DNA from: Paenibacillus sp. 32O-W
GTDB taxonomy: Bacteria; Bacillota; Bacilli; Paenibacillales; NBRC-103111
Direction of reading: 5' to 3'
NCBI RefSeq assembly: GCF_007679495.1
Contig: NZ_VEGP01000022.1
Coordinates: 1 to 64,000, forward strand
DNA length: 64,000 nucleotides
Numbering within the stretch: position 1 is the stretch's first letter; the number at the start of each line of letters is the position of its first letter. Shown piece by piece: positions 54,616 through 64,000 of the stretch. The notes beneath the pieces are model-generated. The model made no database searches. It was not told where the DNA came from and worked only from the letters and a program-made list of their open reading frames with translations. Position numbers and translations under genes: made by a program.

Positions 54616-55350
54616 CTAGTCCAATTCATCGCTGGGAGGCTCGTCTTCCAATAAAGGCTCGCCTTCACCTTGGTGCATATAATTTCGGTAAGCTTTGTTC
54701 CGAATAATCGTAACGTCCTTGCCATAGATATCCGTGGCTATGAAGCTTTCGTAATCCTCGACATAGCCATCGTTCTCATTAGCTTCGATTTCCATTTCGT
54801 CATAGCTGTCGATATACCGGTCTTCAGCCATGGCAGGACTGTTCGAAGTTCCCCAGCTTTCGACTATCTGCCAGGCGTCCTCGCCATCGAGCTGGTTTTG
54901 GCTTGGTAATTCGTCCAGGCTGGTTCTGCCGAAGGGGGGAGACAGGATTTCTTCCTCTATGGGCCTGCGCTGAGATATGGTTTTCTGAGGAACGTGAGCT
55001 TTACAATACAAGGTGGTTGGGACGGCCAACAGCCGGTCATAAGGGATAGGTTCGCCGCAAACGCTGCAGGTGCCATACTGCCCGGAGTTTAATCTATCCA
55101 GAGCGTCACGGACATCGCCTAAATATTTCTCCGCTTTATCGTTCAAGGCGACGTCCTTGCCGCGTTCGAAAACTTCCGTGCCAATGTCTGCCGGATGATT
55201 GTCATAGGAGGAAAGCTCTCCTGTTGAATCGCCCAGCGACCCGCCCAATCCGTAGTGGGAGTTTTCGGTGACTTGTTTATTGAACTCTTCTAATTCCTGC
55301 TTCAGCAATTGCTGAATTTGTTGTTTCTGTTCTTCCGTTAAGGTGTGCAT
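54616..55350 (-). CDS. YteA family TraR/DksA-type zinc finger protein
   Basis: A 244-residue protein on the minus strand, opposing its neighbours. A Gln/Glu-rich helical N-terminus is followed by the DksA-like zinc finger CSVCGEPIPYDRLLAVP with CKAH as second half (C-X2-C and C-X2-H, near residues 103-127) and an acidic tail of about 115 residues. YteA proteins are found in spore-formers; their function is unknown. ATG 55350 has AAGGGAGCC upstream; the longer frame to 55401 has none. Confidence 0.88.
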   Translation of the reverse strand: MHTLTEEQKQQIQQLLKQELEEFNKQVTENSHYGLGGSLGDSTGELSSYDNHPADIGTEVFERGKDVALNDKAEKYLGDVRDALDRLNSGQYGTCSVCGEPIPYDRLLAVPTTLYCKAHVPQKTISQRRPIEEEILSPPFGRTSLDELPSQNQLDGEDAWQIVESWGTSNSPAMAEDRYIDSYDEMEIEANENDGYVEDYESFIATDIYGKDVTIIRNKAYRNYMHQGEGEPLLEDEPPSDELD

Positions 55351-55460
55351 TATGACGGCTCCCTTCAAGGTATTCCGCCATATTGTGCGCCGAAAGAACA
55401 TGTTTTACGAAGGTAATTCCTTGTACGCAAGGAAATCATGGGTTCGGGGAGGTTGACTAT

Positions 55461-55970
55461 TTGATCTATTATCTGATTTCTTTGCTTATCATCGCTTTGG
55501 ATCAATGGACCAAGCGGCTTATTGTCAAACATATGGAGCTGAGGGAGTCTTTCTCGGTCATCGGCGATTTTTTTCATATTACTTCTCACCGCAATACCGG
55601 GGCTGCCTTTGGAATTTTGCCGAACCAACGATGGTTTTTTCTCATTGCTACCGTGATAGTCGTTGTCGGGATTTCGATTTATATGAGGAAGGTCATCCGT
55701 GAGAACAAGCGGCTGTTGCCCTTTGCCCTAAGCCTTCTTCTGGGCGGTGCCCTCGGCAATTTTATTGACCGTGCCGTATCCGGAGAGGTCGTCGATTTTC
55801 TCGATTTCACCTTTCGTTTCAACTGGTTCGGAAATCCGGTCGTCTATCCGTTTCCTATATTCAATGTAGCGGATTCCGCAATCGTTATTGGAGTTATTCT
55901 TATTTTGCTGGATTCCCTGCTGGAGTGGAGAAGAGAAAGGAAAGGTCAAACCGATGAAGTTCAATCATGA
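55461..55970 (+). CDS. lspA: Lipoprotein signal peptidase
   Basis: A 169-residue membrane protease (signal peptidase II) with four transmembrane helices that cleaves prolipoproteins before the lipidated cysteine. Catalytic aspartates are in GGALGNFIDR near residue 114 and FNVADSAI near 140. The start is TTG 55461 after GGGGAGGTTGAC. Its last 17 bases overlap the next gene. It should process the lipoproteins encoded at 11148 and 15922. Confidence 0.95.
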   Translation: MIYYLISLLIIALDQWTKRLIVKHMELRESFSVIGDFFHITSHRNTGAAFGILPNQRWFFLIATVIVVVGISIYMRKVIRENKRLLPFALSLLLGGALGNFIDRAVSGEVVDFLDFTFRFNWFGNPVVYPFPIFNVADSAIVIGVILILLDSLLEWRRERKGQTDEVQS

Positions 55971-57009
55971 CGATCTGCGGCCTTCCGATGAAATAAAGAC
56001 AATCGGTAAGGAAGAAGCGAATGATAGCAGCATGAAGGATGAACCCGGTTTGCCGGGAGCCTCCGTCTTAACTGACTCCGATGACGATATGGATGGGGAA
56101 ACGTTCGAGTGGACGATCGAGGCTCAGGAAGCGGGAATCCGTATTGATAAATTTCTGGCCGATGCCTTGCCCGAAGATATTTCGCGGACGCAGGTGCAGC
56201 AGTGGATCAAGGGCGGGGCGGTTCAGGTTAATGGCTCGTCGGTCAAGCCAAACTATAAGCTTCAGCCAGAGGATGCTGTTGTGCTGGACGTTCCCGAGGC
56301 GGAGGAAGCGGCTATCGTGCCGGAAGCGATTCCGCTTGAGGTTCTTTATGAAGACGCGGATGTTATCGTCATTAATAAGCCTAGAGGAATGGTGGTTCAT
56401 CCGGCGCCGGGACATACTTCGGGAACCGTGGTGAATGCGCTGCTGGCTCATTGCCGGGATTTGTCCGGAATCAACGGAGTGATGCGACCCGGAATAGTTC
56501 ATCGAATAGACAAGGACACTTCCGGCCTGCTGATGGCCGCCAAGAATGATCTGGCCCATCTTTCGCTATCCAAGCAGCTTAAGGACCACTCGGTGATTCG
56601 CAAATATATCGCGTTGGTGCACGGCCGGGTTCCCCACGATCAAGGAACGGTGGATGCTCCGATCGGCCGCGATCCGAACCATCGCAAACAGTTTATGGTA
56701 ACAAGCCATAACAGCAAGCATGCCGTGACCCATTTTGCGGTCCTGGAGAGGATGGGTTCTTATACATTGCTGGAATTGAAGCTGGAAACCGGCCGAACAC
56801 ACCAAATTCGCGTTCATATGAAATATATCGGCCATCCTCTGGTCGGCGATCCGGTCTACAGCAGCAGTAAACGGGCAGGGATCGAGGGCCAGGCTCTTCA
56901 TGCCGCGGTGCTTGGCTTCGTACATCCCCGTACGGGCCGGCAGCTTGTCTTCGAGGCTCCTTTACCGGAAGATATGAATCATCTTCTTCAGCGTGTGCGG
57001 CAGCTTTAA
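55954..57009 (+). CDS. RluA/RluD family 23S rRNA pseudouridine synthase
   Basis: A 351-residue pseudouridine synthase. An acidic N-terminal extension of some 45 residues precedes an S4 domain (about 60-115) and the catalytic domain, with the active Asp in HRIDKDTSGLLM near residues 182-193 and RTHQIRVHMKYIGHP near 274-288. It corresponds to ylyB of B. subtilis behind lspA. ATG 55954 follows AGGAAAGGTC; ATGs at about 56032 and 56089 would give the usual length but lack ribosome binding sites. Confidence 0.92.
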   Translation: MKFNHDDLRPSDEIKTIGKEEANDSSMKDEPGLPGASVLTDSDDDMDGETFEWTIEAQEAGIRIDKFLADALPEDISRTQVQQWIKGGAVQVNGSSVKPNYKLQPEDAVVLDVPEAEEAAIVPEAIPLEVLYEDADVIVINKPRGMVVHPAPGHTSGTVVNALLAHCRDLSGINGVMRPGIVHRIDKDTSGLLMAAKNDLAHLSLSKQLKDHSVIRKYIALVHGRVPHDQGTVDAPIGRDPNHRKQFMVTSHNSKHAVTHFAVLERMGSYTLLELKLETGRTHQIRVHMKYIGHPLVGDPVYSSSKRAGIEGQALHAAVLGFVHPRTGRQLVFEAPLPEDMNHLLQRVRQL

Positions 57010-57036
57010 AAAGGTGTCTGATAAACCGGAGATGAA

Positions 57037-57078
57037 TCAGGAGGTCCGCTAGTCCGTGGATGGCTCCTGAATTTTTTG
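57037..57078 (+). terminator. Intrinsic terminator of the lspA-rluD unit
   Basis: TCAGGAG at 57037-57043 pairs with CTCCTGA at 57064-57070, followed by ATTTTTTG. Confidence 0.8.
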
Positions 57079-57117
57079 TCGCAATCGGACAGCTTGAACC
57101 GAATCAATATTTTTCTC

Positions 57118-57147
57118 TTGACATCTTTTGTCGGGATGTGGGATAAT
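57118..57147 (+). promoter_or_regulatory. Sigma-A type promoter of the pyr operon
   Basis: A consensus TTGACA (57118-57123) and GATAAT (57142-57147) with an 18-bp spacer. Transcription should begin at about 57154. Confidence 0.85.
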
Positions 57148-57153
57148 TCTTTT

Positions 57154-57974
<821 letters not shown>

Positions 57975-57982
57975 CAAGCACG

Positions 57983-58888
57983 ATGCAGACTAAAACAATG
58001 ACGGATAAACATTTGCTTGGGCTTAAAGGAATGAGCGAATCGGAGCTGGAGTCCATTCTGGATCGTGCTGCTTATTGGGAGCAATACCCCCAGAAGGTTA
58101 CTCAGCATCTGCAGGGCCGTTTTGTCGCTAACATGTTCTTTGAGAACAGCACCCGCACACGGTTTTCGTTCGAAGTCGCGGAGAAAAGAATGGGGCTGGA
58201 AGTGCTCAATTTTACCGCAGCCGTGTCCAGTGTGCAAAAGGGAGAGTCCATATACGATACCGTTAAGACGCTGGAATCTATGGGGATAGATGCAGGAGTA
58301 ATCCGGTTGAAGCCTAACGGGGTGCTCGATGAGCTTGCCCGTCATGTCCGAATCCCGCTGATCAACGCCGGCGATGGAAGCAACGAGCATCCGACTCAGG
58401 CGCTGCTTGATCTGTATACGATGCGTAAGCATTTCGGCGCGGTCCGCGGGTTGACCGTATCCATTATCGGCGATATCAAGCACAGCCGGGTGGCCCGCTC
58501 GAATCTGTGGGCGTTGGGCGCAATGGGTGCACGGGTGAAATTTTGCGCTCCGGATGCGATGCAAGCTCCCGAGCTTGCGGAATACGCTCCATATGTCACA
58601 ATGGACGAAGCCTTGCAGTCGGATGTTGTCATGATGCTGCGCGTACAGTTGGAGCGCCATGAGCAAGGAATGCTGAATTCCGCCGAGCAATATCGCGAAG
58701 GTTACGGTCTCACAGTGGAACGGGAGCGGAAAATGAAGGACCATGCCATCATTATGCACCCGGCTCCAATTAATCGGAATGTAGAAATTGATGACGAGCT
58801 GGTAGAGCATCCAAGGTCGAAAATTTTCACTCAAATGAGCCATGGGGTCCCTGTCCGGATGGCCGTTATCGAACGATCTCTAACTTGA
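57983..58888 (+). CDS. pyrB: Aspartate carbamoyltransferase catalytic subunit
   Basis: A 301-residue transcarbamylase. The carbamoyl-phosphate motif STRTRFSFE is near residues 53-61 and HPTQALLDLYTM near 135-146. It condenses carbamoyl phosphate and aspartate in the second step of UMP synthesis. ATG 57983 follows AAAGGGAGCTG, 8 bp behind pyrR. No uracil permease gene (pyrP) lies between, unlike in B. subtilis. Confidence 0.97.
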   Translation: MQTKTMTDKHLLGLKGMSESELESILDRAAYWEQYPQKVTQHLQGRFVANMFFENSTRTRFSFEVAEKRMGLEVLNFTAAVSSVQKGESIYDTVKTLESMGIDAGVIRLKPNGVLDELARHVRIPLINAGDGSNEHPTQALLDLYTMRKHFGAVRGLTVSIIGDIKHSRVARSNLWALGAMGARVKFCAPDAMQAPELAEYAPYVTMDEALQSDVVMMLRVQLERHEQGMLNSAEQYREGYGLTVERERKMKDHAIIMHPAPINRNVEIDDELVEHPRSKIFTQMSHGVPVRMAVIERSLT

Positions 58889-59006
58889 TGGGAACGAATT
58901 TGAAATGGACTATCGGCAAGATTGGCGGCAAGTAGGAGGCGGCTCTATGGAGCAGAAGCCTATCTTTATACCGTAATTAAAGACAAGGGCTGAACAGGAG
59001 GAGCTT

Positions 59007-60296
59007 ATGGGAACTTGGATTGTCAACGGGAAGATGCTGGATGGTGATAACCGTCTCGTTAATAAAAATATTTTGATCGAAAACGGCAAGATTACAAGCA
59101 TAACGGAGCCTAAGGAAGGGCCGGATAACCAGAGCGACGGTCATGAGAGGATCGATGCCAAGGGACAATTAATCGCTCCGGGGTTGATCGATATGCACGT
59201 TCATCTGCGGGAGCCCGGATTTGAGCATAAAGAAACGATAGCGACCGGCACAAGGTCGGCGGCCAGGGGCGGATTCACGACGATCGCCTGTATGCCCAAC
59301 ACCCGGCCGGTAGTCGATACCCCCGAGACCGTGCGGTACATTCTCGACAAAGCAGAGACCGAAGGAGTGGTCAGGGTGCTTCCCTACGGGTGCATTACCG
59401 ACAACCAGCTAGGGCGGGAGCTGACCGATTTTGAGGCGCTGAAGGATGCGGGCGTGTTCGCCTTCACGGATGACGGGGTAGGGGTTCAAAGCGCGCAAAT
59501 GATGAAGGACGCTATGGCGAAAGCGGCCGAGCTCGGAATGCCGATTGTCGCTCATTGCGAGGACAATACGCTGGTTGTTGGCGCCCCCGTTAACGAGGGA
59601 GCCTTCTCCCGCAAGCACGGGTTAAAAGGAATTCCGAACGAGTCCGAAGCCATTCACGTTGGAAGAGATATTTTACTGGCGGAAGCTACAGGGGTTCATT
59701 ACCACGTCTGCCACGTGAGCACAGAGCAGTCCGTGCGGTTGATCCGCCAGGCCAAGCAGCTCGGGATCAAAGTAACGGCGGAGGTTTGCCCGCATCATCT
59801 GCTGCTGTCGGATGAGGATATTCCGGGACTGGACGCCAATTGGAAAATGAATCCGCCTCTGCGGTCTCCGCGGGATGTACAAGCTTGTATCGAGGGAATC
59901 GAGGATGGAACGATCGATATTGTCGTAACGGACCATGCTCCGCACAGTGAAGAAGAGAAGGCCAAAGGGATGCAAGCGGCGCCTTTCGGAATCGTCGGTT
60001 TCGAAACAGCCTTCCCGCTTCTGTACACCCATTTTGTTCTGAAAGGGAAATGGACGCTTCAATTTCTGCTTGACCGGATGACGGTTAAGCCCGCCGAAAT
60101 CTTCGGACTGCCATGGGGAACCTTGCAGGAGGGAGCTGCGGCGGATCTGACTTTGATTGATCTGGATACAGAGAAGGAAGTTAATCCTGCCGAGTTTTTG
60201 AGCAAAGGGCGGAATACTCCATTTACGGGCTGGAAGCTCAAGGGGTGGCCTACCCGGACAATAGTGGCCGGGCAAGTGGTCTGGAGTGAGGCTTAA
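59007..60296 (+). CDS. pyrC: Dihydroorotase
   Basis: A 429-residue class I dihydroorotase of the amidohydrolase superfamily. Metal ligands are in DMHVHLREPG near residues 60-69, with further His residues in CEDNT, CHVST and CPHHLLL, and the catalytic Asp in VTDHAPHSEEE near 311. It closes carbamoyl-aspartate to dihydroorotate. ATG 59007 follows CAGGAGGAGCTT, 118 bp behind pyrB; that gap holds no gene. Confidence 0.97.
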   Translation: MGTWIVNGKMLDGDNRLVNKNILIENGKITSITEPKEGPDNQSDGHERIDAKGQLIAPGLIDMHVHLREPGFEHKETIATGTRSAARGGFTTIACMPNTRPVVDTPETVRYILDKAETEGVVRVLPYGCITDNQLGRELTDFEALKDAGVFAFTDDGVGVQSAQMMKDAMAKAAELGMPIVAHCEDNTLVVGAPVNEGAFSRKHGLKGIPNESEAIHVGRDILLAEATGVHYHVCHVSTEQSVRLIRQAKQLGIKVTAEVCPHHLLLSDEDIPGLDANWKMNPPLRSPRDVQACIEGIEDGTIDIVVTDHAPHSEEEKAKGMQAAPFGIVGFETAFPLLYTHFVLKGKWTLQFLLDRMTVKPAEIFGLPWGTLQEGAAADLTLIDLDTEKEVNPAEFLSKGRNTPFTGWKLKGWPTRTIVAGQVVWSEA

Positions 60297-60375
60297 TCCC
60301 TTCGCAAACCAATGGAATGATAGAGAACGAAGCAATGGACAGCAGGATCAAGACAAGCTAAAGGAGCGATGAACG

Positions 60376-61539
60376 ATGCAGGCAAGATTATTATTGGAAG
60401 ACGGCACTCTGTTCACCGGCAAAGCATTCGGAAGCGAAGGCGAGTCGACCGGAGAAGTCGTATTTAATACCGGCATTACGGGTTACCAGGAGGTTATCTC
60501 GGACCCTTCCTACTGCGGGCAAATCGTTACGATGACCTACCCGCTGATCGGAAACTACGGAATTACGAGGGATGACTTTGAATTTATCCGGCCGTTCATT
60601 CACGGTCTTGTCGTAAGGCAGCATGAGGAAATTCCCAGCAACTGGCGGGCACAATATACGCTGGATAGCCTGATGAAAGAATATGGAATCATCGGAATCA
60701 GCGAAGTGGACACCCGCATGCTGACCCGGATCATTCGCCAGCACGGAACGATGAAAGGTATTCTGACGACCTCCAATAAGTCGGTGGAAGAGTTGAAGGA
60801 GCAGTTGAATGCAATGACCATCATGCGTGATCAGGTAGACCGGGTCTCGACCAAAAGACGCTATCACCTGCCGGGCAATGGCGAGACGGTGGTGCTGGTC
60901 GACTTCGGCTCCAAGGACGGAATCGCCCGCGATTTATCGAAGCGCGGCTTCGATGTCGTCGTTGTTCCTTATGATACGACGGCGGACCAGATCCGGCGCA
61001 TCCATCCCGACGGAATTATTCTGTCCAACGGGCCCGGAGATCCGAAGGATGTTCCCCAAGCTATCGAAATGATCCGCTCGCTGCTGGGCGAGTACCCGAT
61101 CTTCGGGATCTGCCTGGGGCACCAATTGTTTGCTCTCGCTTGCGGTGCCGATACCGAGAAGATGAAATTCGGCCATCGCGGAGGCAACCATCCGGTTAAA
61201 GATCTGGTGACCGGCTGCTGCTATATTACCTCCCAGAACCATGGCTACACCGTAGTCCAGGATTCATTAAAGGGAACCGATCTTGAAGTTACCCATGTCA
61301 ACAATAACGACAAAACGGTGGAAGGGCTCAAGCATAAGAAGCACCCTGCCTTCTCCGTCCAATATCATCCGGAGGCGGCACCGGGACCGTTCGATTCCGG
61401 ATACTTGTTTGATGAATTCCAAACGATGATTCGGGAATTTAAACAAAGCCTTCCGAATATTCCGCAGCAAGCCAAGATGCTGGCCGCTGCCCAAAAGACA
61501 GCCGAAGCGAAAGGAGAATTGAAGCATGCCCAAAAATAA
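60376..61539 (+). CDS. carA: Carbamoyl-phosphate synthase small subunit
   Basis: A 387-residue glutaminase subunit (pyrAA). The N-terminal CarA domain is followed by a class I amidotransferase with nucleophile Cys in [10 protein letters not shown] near residue 245 and the His-Glu pair in [10 protein letters not shown] near 330. It supplies ammonia to the large subunit. ATG 60376 follows AAAGGAGCGATGAACG. The last 14 bases overlap carB, which indicates coupling. Confidence 0.97.
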   Translation: MQARLLLEDGTLFTGKAFGSEGESTGEVVFNTGITGYQEVISDPSYCGQIVTMTYPLIGNYGITRDDFEFIRPFIHGLVVRQHEEIPSNWRAQYTLDSLMKEYGIIGISEVDTRMLTRIIRQHGTMKGILTTSNKSVEELKEQLNAMTIMRDQVDRVSTKRRYHLPGNGETVVLVDFGSKDGIARDLSKRGFDVVVVPYDTTADQIRRIHPDGIILSNGPGDPKDVPQAIEMIRSLLGEYPIFGICLGHQLFALACGADTEKMKFGHRGGNHPVKDLVTGCCYITSQNHGYTVVQDSLKGTDLEVTHVNNNDKTVEGLKHKKHPAFSVQYHPEAAPGPFDSGYLFDEFQTMIREFKQSLPNIPQQAKMLAAAQKTAEAKGELKHAQK

Positions 61540-64000
61540 TGAACTCAAAAAAATTCTCGTCATCGGCTCTGGCCCCATAGTAATCGGACAAGCCGCAGAA
61601 TTTGACTATGCCGGAACCCAGGCTTGCCAAGCTTTGAAGGAAGAAGGGTATGAGGTTGTACTGATCAACAGCAACCCGGCTACGATTATGACCGATACCA
61701 ATATGGCGGATAAAGTATATATCGAGCCTATTACGCTGGATTTCGTTACCCAAATCATCCGGCAGGAGCGTCCGGACGGCTTGCTGCCTACTCTCGGCGG
61801 ACAAACGGGATTGAATATGGCCGTTGAGCTTGCCCGCCACGGCATTCTCGAGCAGGAGAATGTCAAGCTTCTCGGTACACAGTTAACCGCCATCGAGAAG
61901 GCGGAAGACCGCGATTTGTTCCGCGAGCTGATGAGAGAGCTGGAGCAGCCGGTACCGGATAGTACAATTGTTACTACCGTTCAGGAAGCGGTCGACTTTG
62001 CCGAAGAAATCGGCTATCCGATCATCGTTCGTCCGGCCTATACCCTGGGCGGAACGGGCGGCGGAATCGCCTCTACGAAGGAAGAGCTGATCGAAACGGT
62101 TCAGTCGGGTATCCGATACAGCCCTATCGGCCAGTGTCTGATTGAGAAAAGCATTGCCGGCATGAAGGAAATTGAATATGAGGTTATGCGCGACGCCAAC
62201 GACAACTGCATTGTCGTTTGTAATATGGAAAACTTCGATCCGGTCGGTGTTCATACAGGGGACAGCATCGTTGTAGCTCCAAGCCAGACTCTGTCGGACA
62301 AGGAATACCAGATGCTTCGTTCCGCCTCGCTGAAAATTATTAGAGCCCTTCATATCGAAGGTGGCTGTAACGTTCAGTTTGCTCTGGACCCTCACAGCTA
62401 TCAATACTATGTCATTGAGGTTAATCCGCGGGTCAGCCGTTCCTCGGCACTCGCCTCCAAAGCGACCGGTTATCCGATTGCCAAGATGGCGGCCAAAATC
62501 GCTATCGGCTATACGCTGGATGAAATTGTTAACCCGGTAACCGGGCAGACTTACGCCTGCTTTGAGCCGACGATTGACTATGTCGTATCGAAAATCCCGC
62601 GCTGGCCTTTCGATAAATTTACCGGCGCCAACCGGAAGCTGGGAACACAGATGAAAGCTACCGGGGAAGTGATGGCCATCGGCCGCACCTTCGAGGAATC
62701 GATTCATAAGGCGGTTCGTTCGCTGGAAATCGGTGCTCACCGCCTGTATTTGAAGGAAACCGAGCTGGTGGATGGGGAAACGCTGGAGGAGCGTTTGAAG
62801 AAGCCTGACGATGAGCGGATTTTCTTGATTGCCGAAGCGTTCCGCAGAGGGTATACTGTAGAAAAAATTCAGGATCTGACGAAGATTGACTGGTGGTTCC
62901 TGACGAAGCTTGAAGGTCTTATCCGCTTCGAGCACCAACTGCAGCAGCCGGAACTGACCCCGGAGCTTCTGCTGGAAGCCAAGCGCAAAGGCTTCACTGA
63001 CCGGGCGATTGCGGAGATTCGCCGCTCTGCGAACGTTCAGTTCGACCATATCCTGGAGGCCGACATTCGCGCTTATCGCTTGCAGAACGGAATCAAGCCG
63101 GTCTACAAAATGGTCGATACTTGCGCAGCAGAGTTCGAAGCAACCTCTCCGTATTATTACTCGACCTATGAAATGGAGGACGAGGTTCAGGAATCCTCCA
63201 AGGATAAAGTCGTTGTGCTCGGTTCTGGTCCGATCCGGATCGGCCAGGGGATTGAATTCGACTATTCCACCGTGCACGCGGTCTGGGCCATCCAGGAGGC
63301 CGGCTATGAAGCGGTCATTATTAACAACAATCCGGAGACTGTCTCCACTGATTTCAATACGTCTGACCGCCTGTATTTCGAGCCGCTCTTCTTTGAAGAT
63401 GTGATGAATGTCATTGAGAGAGAGAAGCCGATTGGCGTTATCGTTCAGTTCGGTGGACAAACGGCAATTAATCTGGCTGCACCGCTGGCCAAGGCCGGCG
63501 TACGGATTTTGGGAACCGACCTGGAGCATATCGATGCTGCCGAAGACCGGAAGAAGTTCGAAGCTCTGCTTCGCAAGCTGAACATTGCCCAACCGCCGGG
63601 AGGAACCGTGACTTCGGTGGATGAAGCGGTGGGTACGGCTGCGAAATTCGGTTACCCGGTTCTTGTTCGCCCCTCTTATGTACTGGGCGGCCGGGCTATG
63701 GAAATAGTTTATTCCGATGCGGAATTGCTTAACTATATGGAATATGCCGTGAAGATCAATCCGGAGCATCCGGTTCTGATCGACCGCTACATGCTCGGCA
63801 AAGAAGTGGAAGTCGATGCGATTTGCGACAAGGAAACCGTCCTGATTCCAGGAATTATGGAGCACGTCGAGAGAGCCGGGGTCCATTCCGGAGACTCGAT
63901 CGCGGTTTATCCTCCGCAGTCGCTTTCGGAAGAGATCAAGCAACAGATTGTTGAAATCACGACCAAAGTGGCCAAAGAGCTTGAAGTCGTCGGCCTGGTC
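61526..64000 (+). CDS. carB: Carbamoyl-phosphate synthase large subunit (partial)
   Basis: The first 825 codons, open to the window edge; the family is about 1,070 residues long. The start [20 protein letters not shown] is typical, with ATP-grasp domain 1 ([14 protein letters not shown] near 170) and the start of the second half ([19 protein letters not shown] near 563; [16 protein letters not shown] near 714). ATG 61526 follows AAAGGAGAATTGAAGC. It makes carbamoyl phosphate for pyrimidines and arginine. No frameshift was seen. Confidence 0.96.
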   Translation, partial: MPKNNELKKILVIGSGPIVIGQAAEFDYAGTQACQALKEEGYEVVLINSNPATIMTDTNMADKVYIEPITLDFVTQIIRQERPDGLLPTLGGQTGLNMAVELARHGILEQENVKLLGTQLTAIEKAEDRDLFRELMRELEQPVPDSTIVTTVQEAVDFAEEIGYPIIVRPAYTLGGTGGGIASTKEELIETVQSGIRYSPIGQCLIEKSIAGMKEIEYEVMRDANDNCIVVCNMENFDPVGVHTGDSIVVAPSQTLSDKEYQMLRSASLKIIRALHIEGGCNVQFALDPHSYQYYVIEVNPRVSRSSALASKATGYPIAKMAAKIAIGYTLDEIVNPVTGQTYACFEPTIDYVVSKIPRWPFDKFTGANRKLGTQMKATGEVMAIGRTFEESIHKAVRSLEIGAHRLYLKETELVDGETLEERLKKPDDERIFLIAEAFRRGYTVEKIQDLTKIDWWFLTKLEGLIRFEHQLQQPELTPELLLEAKRKGFTDRAIAEIRRSANVQFDHILEADIRAYRLQNGIKPVYKMVDTCAAEFEATSPYYYSTYEMEDEVQESSKDKVVVLGSGPIRIGQGIEFDYSTVHAVWAIQEAGYEAVIINNNPETVSTDFNTSDRLYFEPLFFEDVMNVIEREKPIGVIVQFGGQTAINLAAPLAKAGVRILGTDLEHIDAAEDRKKFEALLRKLNIAQPPGGTVTSVDEAVGTAAKFGYPVLVRPSYVLGGRAMEIVYSDAELLNYMEYAVKINPEHPVLIDRYMLGKEVEVDAICDKETVLIPGIMEHVERAGVHSGDSIAVYPPQSLSEEIKQQIVEITTKVAKELEVVGLV

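Noticed and set aside
61883-63943. Minus-strand open frame of 686 codons opposite carB
   Set aside because: carB is unmistakable on the plus strand; the antisense frame has no known domain or ribosome binding site and follows from codon bias of carB.

Overview
This 64 kb window is a piece of a low-to-mid GC Gram-positive, endospore-forming chromosome, most likely Paenibacillaceae (Paenibacillus or a close relative). The evidence is gene order and content: a Bacillus-type order typA-ylaH-(lipoprotein)-phoH, then gerR/rsfA-like, panE, bshC, the dcw cell-wall and division cluster, spoIIGA-sigE-sigG, ylmC-pgeF-ylmE-sepF-ylmG-ylmH-divIVA, ileS, lspA, rluD and the pyr operon. Other signs are bacillithiol synthesis (bshC), a meso-diaminopimelate type MurE (DNPR motif), murA inside the dcw cluster after murB, and frequent GTG/TTG starts behind strong Shine-Dalgarno sequences. 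I see no rRNA, tRNA, prophage, IS element or CRISPR array. All genus-level statements are inference.

Layout. 0.5-7.5 kb: a MoxR ATPase, a DUF58 protein and two large von Willebrand factor A (VWA) membrane proteins in one operon. 7.6-13.1 kb: a small membrane protein, typA, ylaH-like, a 101-residue unknown, a 47-codon mini-gene with its own promoter and terminator, a YlaJ/YhcN-type lipoprotein and phoH. 13.3-21 kb: an orphan solute-binding protein, a PcsB-like coiled-coil protein without enzyme domain, a lipoprotein, a MidA-type methyltransferase, a DUF2626 protein, a GerR/RsfA-type regulator, a possible structured RNA and panE. 21-24 kb: bshC and ahcY. 24.3-43.8 kb: the dcw cluster mraZ-rsmH-ftsL-pbpB-spoVD-murE-murF-mraY-murD-spoVE-[794 bp gap]-murB-murA-divIB-ftsA-ftsZ. 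44-46.8 kb: spoIIGA, sigE, sigG. 46.9-51 kb: the ylm group and divIVA. 51-57 kb: T-box-controlled ileS, a DUF5665 protein, a YteA/DksA-type protein, lspA and rluD. 57-64 kb: a PyrR-attenuated pyr operon, ending inside carB.

How it works together. The centre builds UDP-MurNAc-pentapeptide and lipid I (MurA, B, E, F, D, MraY), crosslinks it at the septum (PBP2B, DivIB, FtsL) or in the spore cortex (SpoVD, SpoVE), and places the ring (FtsA, FtsZ, SepF, DivIVA). The sporulation cascade follows: a Spo0A-type promoter drives SpoIIGA, the protease for pro-SigE, and SigG takes over in the forespore. Regulation can be read directly at many points: the MraZ operator, a sigma-H-like promoter before ftsA, 0A boxes before spoIIGA, a T-box before ileS and a PyrR leader before pyrR.

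The most unusual point is between spoVE and murB. murG is expected there, but the window holds 794 bp without a credible gene. The stretch has several hairpins and ends in a strong intrinsic terminator only 32 nt before the murB start, which suggests an attenuator-like leader or the remains of a rearrangement.
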